DNA of 64,000 nt, taken from NCBI RefSeq assembly GCF_002002725.1, contig NZ_MUNW01000083.1:1-64000 (forward strand), given 5' to 3'. The notes below the pieces were generated by a model that saw nothing but the letters and a program-made list of their open reading frames with translations, was not told the DNA's origin and did no database searches. This DNA comes from Sinorhizobium sp. A49. Its GTDB lineage: Bacteria > Pseudomonadota > Alphaproteobacteria > Rhizobiales > Rhizobiaceae. A program made the translations under genes and the position numbers. Shown here in pieces: positions 27,424 to 36,459 of the stretch. The stretch's first letter is position 1, and the number at the start of each line of letters is the position of its first letter.

Positions 27424-28176
27424 TTATCGTACAGGTACTCGCTGTTCGCGAAGCAGTGTCCGGTAGCGTGCCTGGCTGCCACGCAGATGCCGCCGCATCG
27501 CCTCGCGCGCGCCCTCCTCGTCGCCGTTTGATATGGCAACGACGATGTCGTTATGCTCGTTATCGAGCATGGCGATGTAGGCGGACTGATCCTGTTCGCT
27601 GTCGTCGTTGCGCAAGGCTCCCCGCGGGATGACGTTTCGGCCGATCATCGCCAGGAACTCGCGGAAACGCGGGTTGTTGGTGGCTTCGGCTATGGCGAGA
27701 TGCAGGGCGAAGTCGGCTTCGACACTGGACACGCCGGCGTTGAGGCAGGCGCGCACCGCATAGTGCTGCTCGATGATCACCTCTTCCTGTGCCGGCGACC
27801 GGCGAAGGGCTGCAAGCCCTGCGGCTTCGACCTCCACGGCCGTTCGCAGCTCCAGGAGTTCGATCATCAAGGAGACGCGCGCCGGGTCGATATCCTGGAG
27901 GGACAGCGACGCGATGCCTGCGGCGGGCGGGGTCTCGAGAACGAAGACGCCGGCACCCTGGCGCGCCTCGACCAGCCGGTCCGCACGAAGTGCTGCGACT
28001 GCCTCACGCACGACCGTGCGGCTGACGCCATGGGTCTCGGAGAGCTGTGCCTCGCTCGGCAGCTTGCTGCCCGGTGGAAAGTTGCCGGCGGCGATCGCCC
28101 GGCGCAGAATGTCGCCGAGCCTCGAGGTCAACGTTCCTGTTCCGGTGCCCGGCTCCAGCTTCGTTTGAACGCTCAT
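27424..28176 (-). CDS. GntR/FadR-family regulator of the galacturonate cluster
   Basis: This 250-residue protein has an N-terminal winged helix (LPSEAQLSETHGVSRTVVREAV, residues about 35-60) and a helical FCD effector domain with metal-binding His residues (ALHLAIAEATNNPRF and MRRHL). The ATG at 28174-28176 follows AAGGAGACGAG; 15 further in-frame codons upstream are not needed. It sits between the kdgD operon (same strand, downstream) and udh (divergent) and probably represses both, releasing on a galacturonate-derived acid. Confidence 0.92.
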   Translation of the reverse strand: MSVQTKLEPGTGTGTLTSRLGDILRRAIAAGNFPPGSKLPSEAQLSETHGVSRTVVREAVAALRADRLVEARQGAGVFVLETPPAAGIASLSLQDIDPARVSLMIELLELRTAVEVEAAGLAALRRSPAQEEVIIEQHYAVRACLNAGVSSVEADFALHLAIAEATNNPRFREFLAMIGRNVIPRGALRNDDSEQDQSAYIAMLDNEHNDIVVAISNGDEEGAREAMRRHLRGSQARYRTLLREQRVPVR

Positions 28177-28273
28177 CTCGTCTCCTTTTCGCGGCCGTCG
28201 GCCTGCGCGCCAGCTCATCATGTGACACCGGTATGCCAGATTATGCGGCCCGTGACATCACCGACGCGATTTA

Positions 28274-28301
28274 TTGACGTCGTTACGTCAACCTGTATGA
28301 T
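28274..28301 (+). promoter_or_regulatory. udh promoter with a long palindrome and a GntR-like half-site
   Basis: TTGACG (28274-28279) and TATGAT (28296-28301) are 16 bases apart. The perfect inverted repeat TTGACGT-CGTT-ACGTCAA (28274-28291) covers the -35 and spacer. The -10 lies inside TGTATGATGA, which matches the right half of the kdgD operator. A degenerate left half (TCAACC) sits in the expected place. Confidence 0.55.
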
Positions 28302-28367
28302 GAGTTTGGCGTAAACGCAATGTATCGATACCCGGCCCAAGGGCGTGCCGGCGGCGGAGGACCTGAC

Positions 28368-29165
28368 TTGAAGCGATTGTTGATCACCGGGGCGGCGGGG
28401 GCACTGGGTCGCGCCATGCGGTCGCGCGTTGCCCATCTGGCCGAGGTCGTACGTGTCTCGGATATTGCCGATCTCGGCACCGCGGCGCCGCACGAGGAGA
28501 TCATGACCTGCGATCTCGGCGATGCCACGGCCGTCGATCGGCTGGTCGACGGCTGTGACGCCATTCTTCATCTCGGCGGCATTTCAGTCGAGGATAAGTT
28601 TTCCAAAATCCTCAATGCCAATCTCCTGGGTCTCTACAATCTCTATGAAGCGGCGCGGGCACATGGCCAGCCACGCATTCTCTTTGCCAGCTCCAATCAT
28701 ACGGTTGGCTTCTACCGGCAGGATGAGCATGTGGAGGCTGATGCTCCCATGCGCCCCGACGGTCTCTATGGCGTCTCGAAGTGCTTCGGCGAGGCGCTCG
28801 CCCGGATGTATTTCGAAAAATTCGGCCAGGAGACGGCGCTTGTGCGGATCGGCAGCTGTATGGAGAAGCCGACCAATCACCGGATGCTGTCGACGTGGAT
28901 GTCCCACGACGATTTTGCCGCACTGATTGCCTGCGTGTTCCGGGCACCGATGCTCGGCTGCCCGATCGTCTGGGGCATCTCGGACAACGACAGCCGCTGG
29001 TGGGATAACAGCCACGCCGCCTATCTCGGCTGGCGGCCGCGCGACAATGCCGAACGTTTTCGCGCCGAACTCGAGCTTTCCCCCGGCCGGCCGGAGGCAT
29101 CGTCGCCGCTTGCTGTCTATCAGGGCGGCATGTTCACACGGGACCCGATCTTCACGGAGGAGTAG
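28368..29165 (+). CDS. udh: Uronate dehydrogenase
   Basis: This NAD-dependent extended-SDR enzyme oxidises D-galacturonate or D-glucuronate to the aldaro-lactone. I set the start at the TTG at 28368-28370, 7 bases behind GGAGG, which gives 265 residues, the length I know for Agrobacterium Udh. The longer frame from 28320 has no family support. Motifs are TGAAGALG for NAD, the SSNH segment after the fifth strand (residues 108-111) and Tyr134/Lys138 in YGVSK. The sequence resembles Agrobacterium Udh throughout. It is divergent from the regulator and supplies the substrate of Gli and Gci. Confidence 0.93.
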   Translation: MKRLLITGAAGALGRAMRSRVAHLAEVVRVSDIADLGTAAPHEEIMTCDLGDATAVDRLVDGCDAILHLGGISVEDKFSKILNANLLGLYNLYEAARAHGQPRILFASSNHTVGFYRQDEHVEADAPMRPDGLYGVSKCFGEALARMYFEKFGQETALVRIGSCMEKPTNHRMLSTWMSHDDFAALIACVFRAPMLGCPIVWGISDNDSRWWDNSHAAYLGWRPRDNAERFRAELELSPGRPEASSPLAVYQGGMFTRDPIFTEE

Positions 29166-29330
29166 CCGGCTGGGTATGGCGACCGACCTCCATCGCCCGA
29201 CCATGGCGCGCCGAAGGGTATCCGGATACCGGCAGATTGATATCGTGTCGCAACTCTTCTGCCGGAGGGGTCGAAAAGAGAGCAGCGCTTCGATCACATC
29301 GGCGCAACGATTGATGCAGGTGCGACACAT

Positions 29331-30590
29331 TTAGGCGCAGTGCGCCATCGAACCTCTCTCAGTCCTCCCCGAGGAAGGCGCCGGCTCGGCCGGTTTGGCC
29401 GCCAGCCCCGATGCAAACCGCGCAGCGCCGTCCTTGCCGGTGACCCAGACGGAGTTTCTCCCGGCAGCCTTTGCCGCATAGAGTGCGCGGTCGGCGGACG
29501 ACAGAAGCTCGCTTGCTTCCTGCTCGCTGCCGACAAAGGCGACGCCGATGCTGACCGTTGCCGAAAGCGTGGTGTTTCCTGCCCTGACGATCGCCTGCTC
29601 GAAGGCAACTCGGATATCTTCGGCGATCACCGCGGCCTGCGACCGGTCGACCCCGGGGAAGCAGGCAGAAAACTCTTCACCGCCCATGCGCGCGAGGAAG
29701 GCCCGGCCGCCTGCGGCTTGCGATATGACGGCGGCGCATTCGATGAGCACCTTGTCACCGGTAGCGTGGCCATAGCGGTCGTTGACGGCCTTGAAGTGGT
29801 CGATGTCCATGTACATCAACGCGCCTTCAGCGGGCTTTGTCGCAAGATAGGCGTCGAGTTTCGCCATGAAGGCGCGTCGGTTCGGTACACCTGTCAGAGC
29901 ATCGGTTTCCGACGCCAGCTTGTATCTGTGCTGCGTCCGCTCCTTGATCAGTGCGAAGAACGAGAAGCCGCCCGCCAGGCTATGAATGAACAACTCGAAC
30001 GTCATGAGCTGGTACCACACCGGCTGCTCGGCGCCGGACGCGGTATTGCCGAAAAGCGGCCAGACGAAGATCAGCGGGATGCGCACCAGATAAAACAGCC
30101 CATGCGTCGCGAAGAGAAACGCAACGATGTAGGAACTTGGAAGCTTGCGGAAATTGTCGGAGCGGAAGATCTCGACCGCGATCATGGCCGAATAGACAAA
30201 GATCAACGCGGAAAACAGCACGATCCTGCTGGTGACGCTGCTCTGGACATAGTCGGAGAAGCTGGTGATCAATAGCCATAGCATGGGTCCGGCCAATGCG
30301 GAGGCGATCTTCAGCGGCTGATTGTCGAAGGCCCGCAAACCAAGCCAGATGAGCGCCAGCCCGAGAACCGCCAGAGCGTTGCCCAGGGAGACAGGCACGA
30401 AGGAATAGCCTGGGCCTCGCAAGGCAAGAAGGGTAAATCCAAGGGCTCCGACCAGAAATGCGCAAGACCACAGCCGCAGTTCCAGACTGTTGCGCTCCTG
30501 CCGCGAGGCGAGCGCGAAGAAGACGGCAAAAACGACCAGCGTCGCAAAGGAGCTAATCATGATTGTCGGGGTGTGTAGCGCTTCCACCAT
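29331..30590 (-). CDS. Membrane-bound diguanylate cyclase (GGDEF)
   Basis: This 419-residue protein has about seven N-terminal membrane helices (residues 10-225) followed by a GGDEF domain with an intact active site in ARMGGEEFSACF and the usual DALTGVPNRRAF and MYMDIDHFKAVND motifs. An inhibitory RxxD site is not obvious. It should make cyclic di-GMP at the inner membrane in response to an unknown signal. The last 35 residues are a Pro/Ala/Ser-rich tail. It stands alone between the galacturonate and furanose-transporter modules. Confidence 0.92.
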   Translation of the reverse strand: MVEALHTPTIMISSFATLVVFAVFFALASRQERNSLELRLWSCAFLVGALGFTLLALRGPGYSFVPVSLGNALAVLGLALIWLGLRAFDNQPLKIASALAGPMLWLLITSFSDYVQSSVTSRIVLFSALIFVYSAMIAVEIFRSDNFRKLPSSYIVAFLFATHGLFYLVRIPLIFVWPLFGNTASGAEQPVWYQLMTFELFIHSLAGGFSFFALIKERTQHRYKLASETDALTGVPNRRAFMAKLDAYLATKPAEGALMYMDIDHFKAVNDRYGHATGDKVLIECAAVISQAAGGRAFLARMGGEEFSACFPGVDRSQAAVIAEDIRVAFEQAIVRAGNTTLSATVSIGVAFVGSEQEASELLSSADRALYAAKAAGRNSVWVTGKDGAARFASGLAAKPAEPAPSSGRTERGSMAHCA

Positions 30591-30735
30591 CAGCTCCTGG
30601 ATTCTGCCGGAGATTTATGCGCCAGAATCTTAAAGGTTTCACAAATGGTGGCTGCAACTATTCGCATGCAGGGGCGTCGGCCCTTCCAGCGTTTCGGATG
30701 CACCTTGCCGATCTGTGCGATCGGCTTTCAGTCCT

Positions 30736-31491
30736 TTACGATGGTCGGGCCATCCGCACCGTCAGGTCTGACATCAGTCGCTGCTGGCCGGCCCGGATCA
30801 CGTCTTCCATCGCCTGCCGGGCGCCCTCGGCGTCGCCGCGGCGAATTTCTTCGACGATGCGGATGTGGGTCACGGCGACGCGGTCGATTTCGCTGCGGTC
30901 GGCGGTCGGGTTGGTGAGCTTGAAGACGCCGATCAGCGCGGCCTCGATCAGGCTGCCGACCGTGCGCATGAACGGGTTGAGTGACGCCTCGAGCAGATGC
31001 AGGTGGAATTCGAGGTCGGCACGGGCGAGTGTTTCTGCGCTGTGGTCGTCGTTGCCCATGGCAACGGCGAGCCGCATCATCTGGGCAATGTCGGCGTCGG
31101 TGGCACGCTCGGCCGCAAGCGCTGCCGCATAGGGTTCGAGCGCTAGCCTGATTTCGCTCAGGTGATTCAGGAAGACTTCGTCGACGCCGACGCTGAAATG
31201 CCAGGAGAGCACGTCACTGTCGAACAGGTTCCAATGCGCCCGCGGCATCACCCGCGTTCCGATGCGCGCGCGCGGGAACACCAGGCCCTTGGCCGCAAGC
31301 GTCTTCATCGCCTCGCGCAGCACTGTGCGCGACACCTTGAAGCGTGCCGCCAACTCGACATCCCCCGGCAGAATATCACCGGCCGCGAACTCGCCGCCGA
31401 TCACTGCACGCCCGAGTTCATCGACCACATGGCCATGGCTCGAGCGTTTCACCGGTCGTGTTGCGAAGCTTCCTGACAGCATGAGGTGCAA
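30736..31491 (-). CDS. GntR/FadR-family regulator at the end of the Ytf-type transporter operon
   Basis: The protein has about 250 residues, with a winged helix (LPGDVELAARFKVSRTVLREAM) and an FCD domain (LEFHLHLLEASLNPFM and THIRIVEEI). It begins only 12 bases after the yjfF stop, so it is the last gene of that operon. The start is either the TTG at 31489-31491, well placed behind GAAAGGG, or the ATG three codons later. It resembles GntR regulators of hexonate and pentose operons. It probably represses the ytfQ promoter, with a sugar acid or sugar as effector. Confidence 0.9.
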   Translation of the reverse strand: MHLMLSGSFATRPVKRSSHGHVVDELGRAVIGGEFAAGDILPGDVELAARFKVSRTVLREAMKTLAAKGLVFPRARIGTRVMPRAHWNLFDSDVLSWHFSVGVDEVFLNHLSEIRLALEPYAAALAAERATDADIAQMMRLAVAMGNDDHSAETLARADLEFHLHLLEASLNPFMRTVGSLIEAALIGVFKLTNPTADRSEIDRVAVTHIRIVEEIRRGDAEGARQAMEDVIRAGQQRLMSDLTVRMARPS

Positions 31492-31503
31492 CCGAACCCT
31501 TTC

Positions 31504-32472
31504 CTAGGCATGTCGCCGTTCACTGCGCGACACGTAGACGATGCCCTTTTGCATCAGGATGAAGACGAACAGCAGCAGGCCGATCAGGATCTTCGTCCAC
31601 CAGCTGGAGAGGGAGCCGTCAAAGGTGATGTAGGTCTGGATCAGGCCCTGGATGAGAATGCCGATGAAGGTGCCCGCGACGAAACCGGAGCCGCCGGTCA
31701 GAAGCGTTCCGCCGATCACCACCGCGGTGATTGCGTCGAGCTCGACGCCGACTGCCGCAAGCGAGTAGCCGGCCGACGTATAGAGCGAAAACACGATGCC
31801 GGAGAGACCCGCGAGCAGGCCCGACAACGCGTAGATCATGATGGTGGTGCGCCCGACCGGGACGCCCATCAGCTTGGCGGTCGCGGAGCCGCCGCCAAGC
31901 GCGTAGACGTCGGTGCCGAAGCGGGTGCGATGGGCAATGACGATGCCGATAGCGAAGACGAGCAGCATCAACCCGCCGATGAGCGTGATCCTGCCGCCGC
32001 CGGGAAGCTTGTAGTAGAGGCCTTTCATCGTGCCGTAGAAGGGGTGTTTGATGGCGATGCTGTCGATCGACAACACGAAGGCCATGCCGCGCGCCAGAAA
32101 CATGCCGGCGAGCGTGACGATGAAGGCGGGCATCTCCAGATAATGGATGATGGCGCCCATCAATGCACCGAAAAGCGTGGCGATCAAAAGCACCATGGCG
32201 AAGGCGGCAAGCGGATGGATGCCGGTGTTCTCCAGGACGACGGCCAGGAACACGCCGGTGAAGGCGATGACCGAGCCGATCGACAGGTCGATGCCGCCGG
32301 ACAGAATCACGAAAGTCATGCCGACGGCAGCGATGCCGAGAAAGGCGTTGTCGGTCAGGAGATTGCCGATCACCCGTGTCGACAGGATGTTGGGGTACTG
32401 CGCCGCGCAAAGCGCGTAGCTCAAGACGAAGATGACGATGGTTGCGGTCAGCGGCAGGTATTTCGGTTTCAT
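31504..32472 (-). CDS. yjfF: Sugar ABC transporter permease, YjfF type
   Basis: This 322-residue permease of the ribose-type family (BPD_transp_2) has about nine helices, with GMTFVILSGGIDLSIGSVIA and GGTLLTGGSGFVAGTFIG as family signatures. The ATG at 32470-32472 overlaps the ytfT stop (ATGA). It forms a heterodimer with YtfT. The longer open frame that continues upstream is a shadow of ytfT. The paired two-permease design matches the galactofuranose transporter YtfQRT-YjfF of Escherichia coli. Confidence 0.9.
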   Translation of the reverse strand: MKPKYLPLTATIVIFVLSYALCAAQYPNILSTRVIGNLLTDNAFLGIAAVGMTFVILSGGIDLSIGSVIAFTGVFLAVVLENTGIHPLAAFAMVLLIATLFGALMGAIIHYLEMPAFIVTLAGMFLARGMAFVLSIDSIAIKHPFYGTMKGLYYKLPGGGRITLIGGLMLLVFAIGIVIAHRTRFGTDVYALGGGSATAKLMGVPVGRTTIMIYALSGLLAGLSGIVFSLYTSAGYSLAAVGVELDAITAVVIGGTLLTGGSGFVAGTFIGILIQGLIQTYITFDGSLSSWWTKILIGLLLFVFILMQKGIVYVSRSERRHA

Positions 32473-33494
32473 CGCGCTTGCCGCTCCGTCGGTTTTCTGC
32501 TGGCGCGCAGGAGCGCGAGGAAGGTGAAGGCGTTGCGCACAGGCGGCGACTGCAAGACGAGAATGAAGACGATGATCGCCGCTTTGATGATCAGGTTGAA
32601 CTCCGGCGGGAAGCCGGAAAGCAGGATGCCGGTGTTGATCGACTGGATGATGATGGCGCCGAGCACGGAGGCGGCGATGCTGAAGCGACCGCCAAGAAGC
32701 GAGGTGCCGCCGATGACTACGGCGAGAATGGCGTCGAGTTCGAGCCAGAGCCCGGCATTGTTGGCGTCGGCGCCCTTGATGTCGGCGGCGGCGATGATGC
32801 CGGCAATCGCGGCACAAAGGCCTGACAGCATATAGGCGGCGATCAGCAGCACCGGGGTCAGAACGCCCGAGAGTGTGCTTGCCTGGCGGTTGATGCCGAT
32901 CGCCTCGATCAGCATGCCGAGTGCCGTCTTGCGCACGATCAGCGCTACCAGAATGCCGAAGACCAGCCAGATGATCACGGGCAGGGGCAGCCATGCGAAG
33001 GAACCGCTGCCAAGGAAGATCAGTCCCTGATCGTTGAAGGTGAGAATGGCGCCTTCGGTAACGAGCTGGGCGATGCCGCGTCCGGCAACCATCAGCACAA
33101 GCGTCGCGATGATCGGCTGGATGTCGAGAATGGCGACCAGGACGCCGTTCCATAGGCCGCAGAGAATCCCAGTTCCAAGCGTGATGACGAGCGTCATCGC
33201 CAGCGAGTGGCCCGACGTGATCGACGAGGCGGCGACGGCGCCGCAGATAGCCATGACGGCGCCGACGGAAAGATCGATGCCCTTGGTGGCGATGACGACG
33301 GTCATGCCGATCGCGAGAAGGACCACGGGTGCACCGCGGTTGAGGATGTCGATGAGGCTGCCATAGAGACGGCCGTTCTGAATTTCGAGGCGGAAGAAGC
33401 CTGGGAACACGAAGGATACCATCAGGAGGATTGCCGCCAGCGCTATGATCTGCGGCAGAAGCCGGAGCGCATAGCCCTTGAGTGTTGCTGTCAT
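32469..33494 (-). CDS. ytfT: Sugar ABC transporter permease, YtfT type
   Basis: This 341-residue ribose-type permease has GMTVVIATKGIDLSVGAVMA and IGGTSLLGGRFSIAASVLGA as signatures. Its start overlaps the ytfR stop and its stop overlaps the yjfF start, so three genes are translationally linked. It pairs with YjfF in the inner membrane. Confidence 0.9.
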   Translation of the reverse strand: MTATLKGYALRLLPQIIALAAILLMVSFVFPGFFRLEIQNGRLYGSLIDILNRGAPVVLLAIGMTVVIATKGIDLSVGAVMAICGAVAASSITSGHSLAMTLVITLGTGILCGLWNGVLVAILDIQPIIATLVLMVAGRGIAQLVTEGAILTFNDQGLIFLGSGSFAWLPLPVIIWLVFGILVALIVRKTALGMLIEAIGINRQASTLSGVLTPVLLIAAYMLSGLCAAIAGIIAAADIKGADANNAGLWLELDAILAVVIGGTSLLGGRFSIAASVLGAIIIQSINTGILLSGFPPEFNLIIKAAIIVFILVLQSPPVRNAFTFLALLRASRKPTERQAR

Positions 33495-35011
33495 GCCGCT
33501 CCCCGTTCATTCGCCGATGCGATGGCTTCGATGATCTGGTCCGCGGTGATCCTGTTGCCTTCGAGTGCGGCAACGTGCTGGCGGTCGCGAAGCACGAGGA
33601 TGCGCGTCGAGTAGGCGACGAGTTCCTCGATCTCCGACGAGATGACCAGCAGCGACATGCCTTTCTCGCGCAGGCCCTCGATCAGCCGGACGATCTCGGC
33701 ATGCGCGCCGACATCGATACCGCGCGTCGGCTCGTCGAGGATCAGGAACTCGGGCTCGGTCGCCAGCCAGCGGGCGAGGATAGCCTTCTGCTGGTTGCCG
33801 CCGGACAAGAGCCGGATCGGCTTTTCACGATCGGCCGTACGGATGTCGAGCGCGCGGATATAGTGGTCGGCGAGGCGGTTCTGTTCGGTGCGGGAGATCG
33901 GTCGGGTCCATCCGCGTCGTGCCTGCAACGCCAAGACGATGTTTTCGCGCACCGAGAGGTCGCCGACGATGCCGTCGGTCTTGCGATCTTCGGGGCAGAA
34001 GCCGAACCGTTGCGCGATCGCCCGGCGCGGCGACGAGAGCTGGACGGTCTTGCCGTCCACTTCCGCCGCGCCGCTGTCGGCGCGATGCGCACCGAAGAGG
34101 ATCTCGGCGGTCTCCGTGCGGCCTGAGCCGAGAAGTCCGGCAATGCCGACGACCTCACCGGCCCTCACGTCGAGATCGAAGGGGGAGATGTGGCCCTTGC
34201 GGCCGTAATCCTTGAAGCGATAGCGCACCGGTCCGGTGACATCGGGCTCTTCGCGCGCTGCGCGGATCTCCGCTGCAAGCTCGCGGCCGATCATCATCGA
34301 GATCAGGTCGCGCCGCTCGAGCGTCGCCGTGTCGCGGGTGCCGACCAGCTGGCCGTTGCGAAGCACGGTGATGCGGTCGGATATTTCGTACACCTGCTCG
34401 AGGAAGTGAGTGATGAAGACGATGCCGAGCCCGCGCGCCTTCAGCCGCCGGACGATGCGAAACAACATCTCGACCTCGTGGGCGTCGAGACTTGCCGTCG
34501 GCTCGTCGAGGATCAGCACCTTGCCTGAGAGGTCGACGGCACGGGCGATCGCCACCACCTGCTGAATGGCGACGGAGTAGCTGTCGAGCGTGCGGGTGAC
34601 GTCGAGATCGAGCTCGTAGTTTTCAAGCAGCGCGCGCGCCTGGCGGTTCATGGCAGCGACATCGACGAATCCCAGCCGACGCGGTTGCCGGCCGAGAAAG
34701 AGGTTTTCCGCGACCGTCAGATTGGGCAGCAGGTTGACCTCCTGATAGACGGTCCCGATGCCGAGCTTCTGCGCATTGAAGGTGTCGCGCGGATCGACCT
34801 CGACGCCATCGAGCAAGATCGTCCCGCCATCGCGCCGATAGGCGCCGGTGAGACATTTGACGAGCGTCGACTTGCCGGCGCCGTTCTCGCCGAGAAGCGC
34901 ATGAACCTCGCCGCGGCGCAAATGAAAGTCGACCTTGTCCAGTGCCTTTGCGCCGGGAAAGATCTTGTCGATCCGGGTCGCTGAAAGCAGGTTGTCGCCA
35001 ATGGTCTGCAT
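33491..35011 (-). CDS. ytfR: Sugar ABC transporter ATPase, YtfR type
   Basis: The 506-residue tandem ATPase has a first domain with Walker A GENGAGKSTL, Walker B VLILDEPTASLD and a signature-like stretch before it. The second domain is degenerate at Walker A (GLLGSGRTE) but keeps LSGGNQQKAILARWL and FLILDEPTRGIDVG, as in RbsA/MglA/YtfR proteins. It powers YtfT-YjfF. It lies 242 bases after ytfQ; the gap contains a hairpin. Confidence 0.93.
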   Translation of the reverse strand: MQTIGDNLLSATRIDKIFPGAKALDKVDFHLRRGEVHALLGENGAGKSTLVKCLTGAYRRDGGTILLDGVEVDPRDTFNAQKLGIGTVYQEVNLLPNLTVAENLFLGRQPRRLGFVDVAAMNRQARALLENYELDLDVTRTLDSYSVAIQQVVAIARAVDLSGKVLILDEPTASLDAHEVEMLFRIVRRLKARGLGIVFITHFLEQVYEISDRITVLRNGQLVGTRDTATLERRDLISMMIGRELAAEIRAAREEPDVTGPVRYRFKDYGRKGHISPFDLDVRAGEVVGIAGLLGSGRTETAEILFGAHRADSGAAEVDGKTVQLSSPRRAIAQRFGFCPEDRKTDGIVGDLSVRENIVLALQARRGWTRPISRTEQNRLADHYIRALDIRTADREKPIRLLSGGNQQKAILARWLATEPEFLILDEPTRGIDVGAHAEIVRLIEGLREKGMSLLVISSEIEELVAYSTRILVLRDRQHVAALEGNRITADQIIEAIASANERGAA

Positions 35012-35211
35012 GATCCCTCTCTGACTGGAACGCGGAACGCCCTATCGGGCGCACCGCATCGCTTCAGCGTGCCGAAGCACCGGTCCTGCTTCGCATCGAT
35101 CCTCGTACTCGAGCAAAGCATGCCGGCCCGACGTCAACCCGCGGTGAGAACGAGGTGGGCGTGCCCGTTCCATCGCTCAACCCCGCGGTGCCGATCGTCA
35201 GGCTTGCGACA

Positions 35212-35242
35212 ACAGGTGCCGACGGTTTGCGCCGGCGCCTGT
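35212..35242 (-). terminator. Hairpin between ytfQ and ytfR
   Basis: ACAGGTGCCG (35212-35221) and CGGCGCCTGT (35233-35242) form a 10-bp stem with one mismatch, 12 bases behind the ytfQ stop. No T-run follows. It fits partial termination or 3'-end protection of the binding-protein message. Confidence 0.4.
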
Positions 35243-35253
35243 CGTGTCTGGGA

Positions 35254-36216
35254 TCAGTAACCGAGCCCCTTCTTCGCTTCGTAGATCTTCATCGGATCAT
35301 CAGCCTGGGTGTAGAGCTTCGATTCCGTCTGGATCCACTTCGGCGGCTTCGTTCCGTCCTTCTGGAACGCAGCGAGCGCGTCGAAGGCAGGGCCGGCCAT
35401 GTTCGGTGTCAGCTCGACGGTGGCGTTGGCTTCGCCTGCCGCCATCGCCTGGAAGATATCCGGCACGGCATCGATCGAAACGACGAGGATGTCACTGCCC
35501 GGCTTCAGGCCGGCTTCCTTGATCGCCTGGATGGCGCCGACGGCCATGTCGTCGTTATGGGCGTAAAGTGCACAGATGTTCTTGCCGCCGTCCTCGGCTT
35601 TCAGGAAGCTTTCCATGACTTCCTTGCCCTTGGTGCGGGTGAAGTCGCCGGTCTGGCTGCGCACGATCTTCAGGTTGTCGTGACCTGACAGGGCCTGCTC
35701 GAAGCCCTTCTTGCGGTCGATTGCCGGCGAAGAGCCGGTCGTGCCCTGGAGTTCGACGATGTTGCACGGTTTGCCGGCAACGGTGTCGGCGAGCCACTTG
35801 CCCGCGACGTTGCCTTCATGCACGAGGTCCGACGTGACGGCGGTCATATAGAGGTCGTCGGAAGCGTCAACGGTCCGGTCGAGCAGGATGACCGGGATTT
35901 CCGCATCCTTGGCTTCCTGAAGGACTTCGTCCCAACCGGTCGCGACAACTGGTGCAAGCAGGATGGCATTGACGCCCTGCGCGATGAAGGAGCGCAGCGC
36001 CTTGATCTGGTTTTCCTGTTTCTGTTGGGCATCGGCGAATTTCAGGTCGATGCCGCGCTCTTGAGCCTGCTGCTTCGTCAGCGTGGTTTCCGCCGCGCGC
36101 CAGCCGGACTCCGAGCCGATCTGCGAGAAGCCGACGACGAGATCTGCGGCAGATGCGCTGCCGAACGTGCAGGCAGCAAGGATCGTTGCACTCGCGAGTG
36201 CTTTGGCGAATTTCAT
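35254..36216 (-). CDS. ytfQ: Sugar ABC transporter substrate-binding protein, YtfQ type
   Basis: This 320-residue periplasmic protein has a signal peptide cleaved near ASA-AD. LVVGFSQIGSESGWRAAETT at the mature N-terminus is characteristic of YtfQ-type galactofuranose-binding proteins; VILLDRTVDASD and ALYAHNDDMAVGAIQA are also typical. In Escherichia coli YtfQ prefers furanose forms of galactose, and rhizobial relatives may take arabinose. The ATG at 36214-36216 follows TTGGGAGGAAA. The AT-rich stretch at 36260-36300 probably holds its promoter, divergent from apnO. Confidence 0.92.
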   Translation of the reverse strand: MKFAKALASATILAACTFGSASAADLVVGFSQIGSESGWRAAETTLTKQQAQERGIDLKFADAQQKQENQIKALRSFIAQGVNAILLAPVVATGWDEVLQEAKDAEIPVILLDRTVDASDDLYMTAVTSDLVHEGNVAGKWLADTVAGKPCNIVELQGTTGSSPAIDRKKGFEQALSGHDNLKIVRSQTGDFTRTKGKEVMESFLKAEDGGKNICALYAHNDDMAVGAIQAIKEAGLKPGSDILVVSIDAVPDIFQAMAAGEANATVELTPNMAGPAFDALAAFQKDGTKPPKWIQTESKLYTQADDPMKIYEAKKGLGY

Positions 36217-36397
36217 GGTTTCCTCCCAAAGAAAGCTGCTCTCCTCGCAGCAATTGCAAAAAATCATATAATATTACTTTTGTAAACTCACGTTTGAAGA
36301 CAAGCTCCAACCAGTTGCATCGGAACGTGCAAAAGGGAGCGCAGGCGCGGGTCTCCGTCTGTCTTGCGGCAGATCAATGGTGATGATGAGATACTTA

Positions 36398-36427
36398 TTG
36401 ACTCATTATACCAGTTGCACGTATGAC
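36398..36427 (+). promoter_or_regulatory. apnO promoter with the apiose-regulon operator
   Basis: TTGACT (36398-36403) and TATGAC (36422-36427) are 18 bases apart. The 16-bp sequence ACTCATTATACCAGTT (36401-36416) lies between them and recurs exactly at 45425-45440 before the RuBisCO-like gene. It contains the TATACCA half typical of FadR-type sites. Confidence 0.6.
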
Positions 36428-36459
36428 TGCGACTACACGATCTGTTTGGGAGAGACGAC

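Noticed and set aside
31504-33573. 689-codon reading of yjfF
   Set aside because: Its N-terminal half is an out-of-frame image of ytfT; the ATG at 32470-32472 overlaps the ytfT stop and gives a normal permease.
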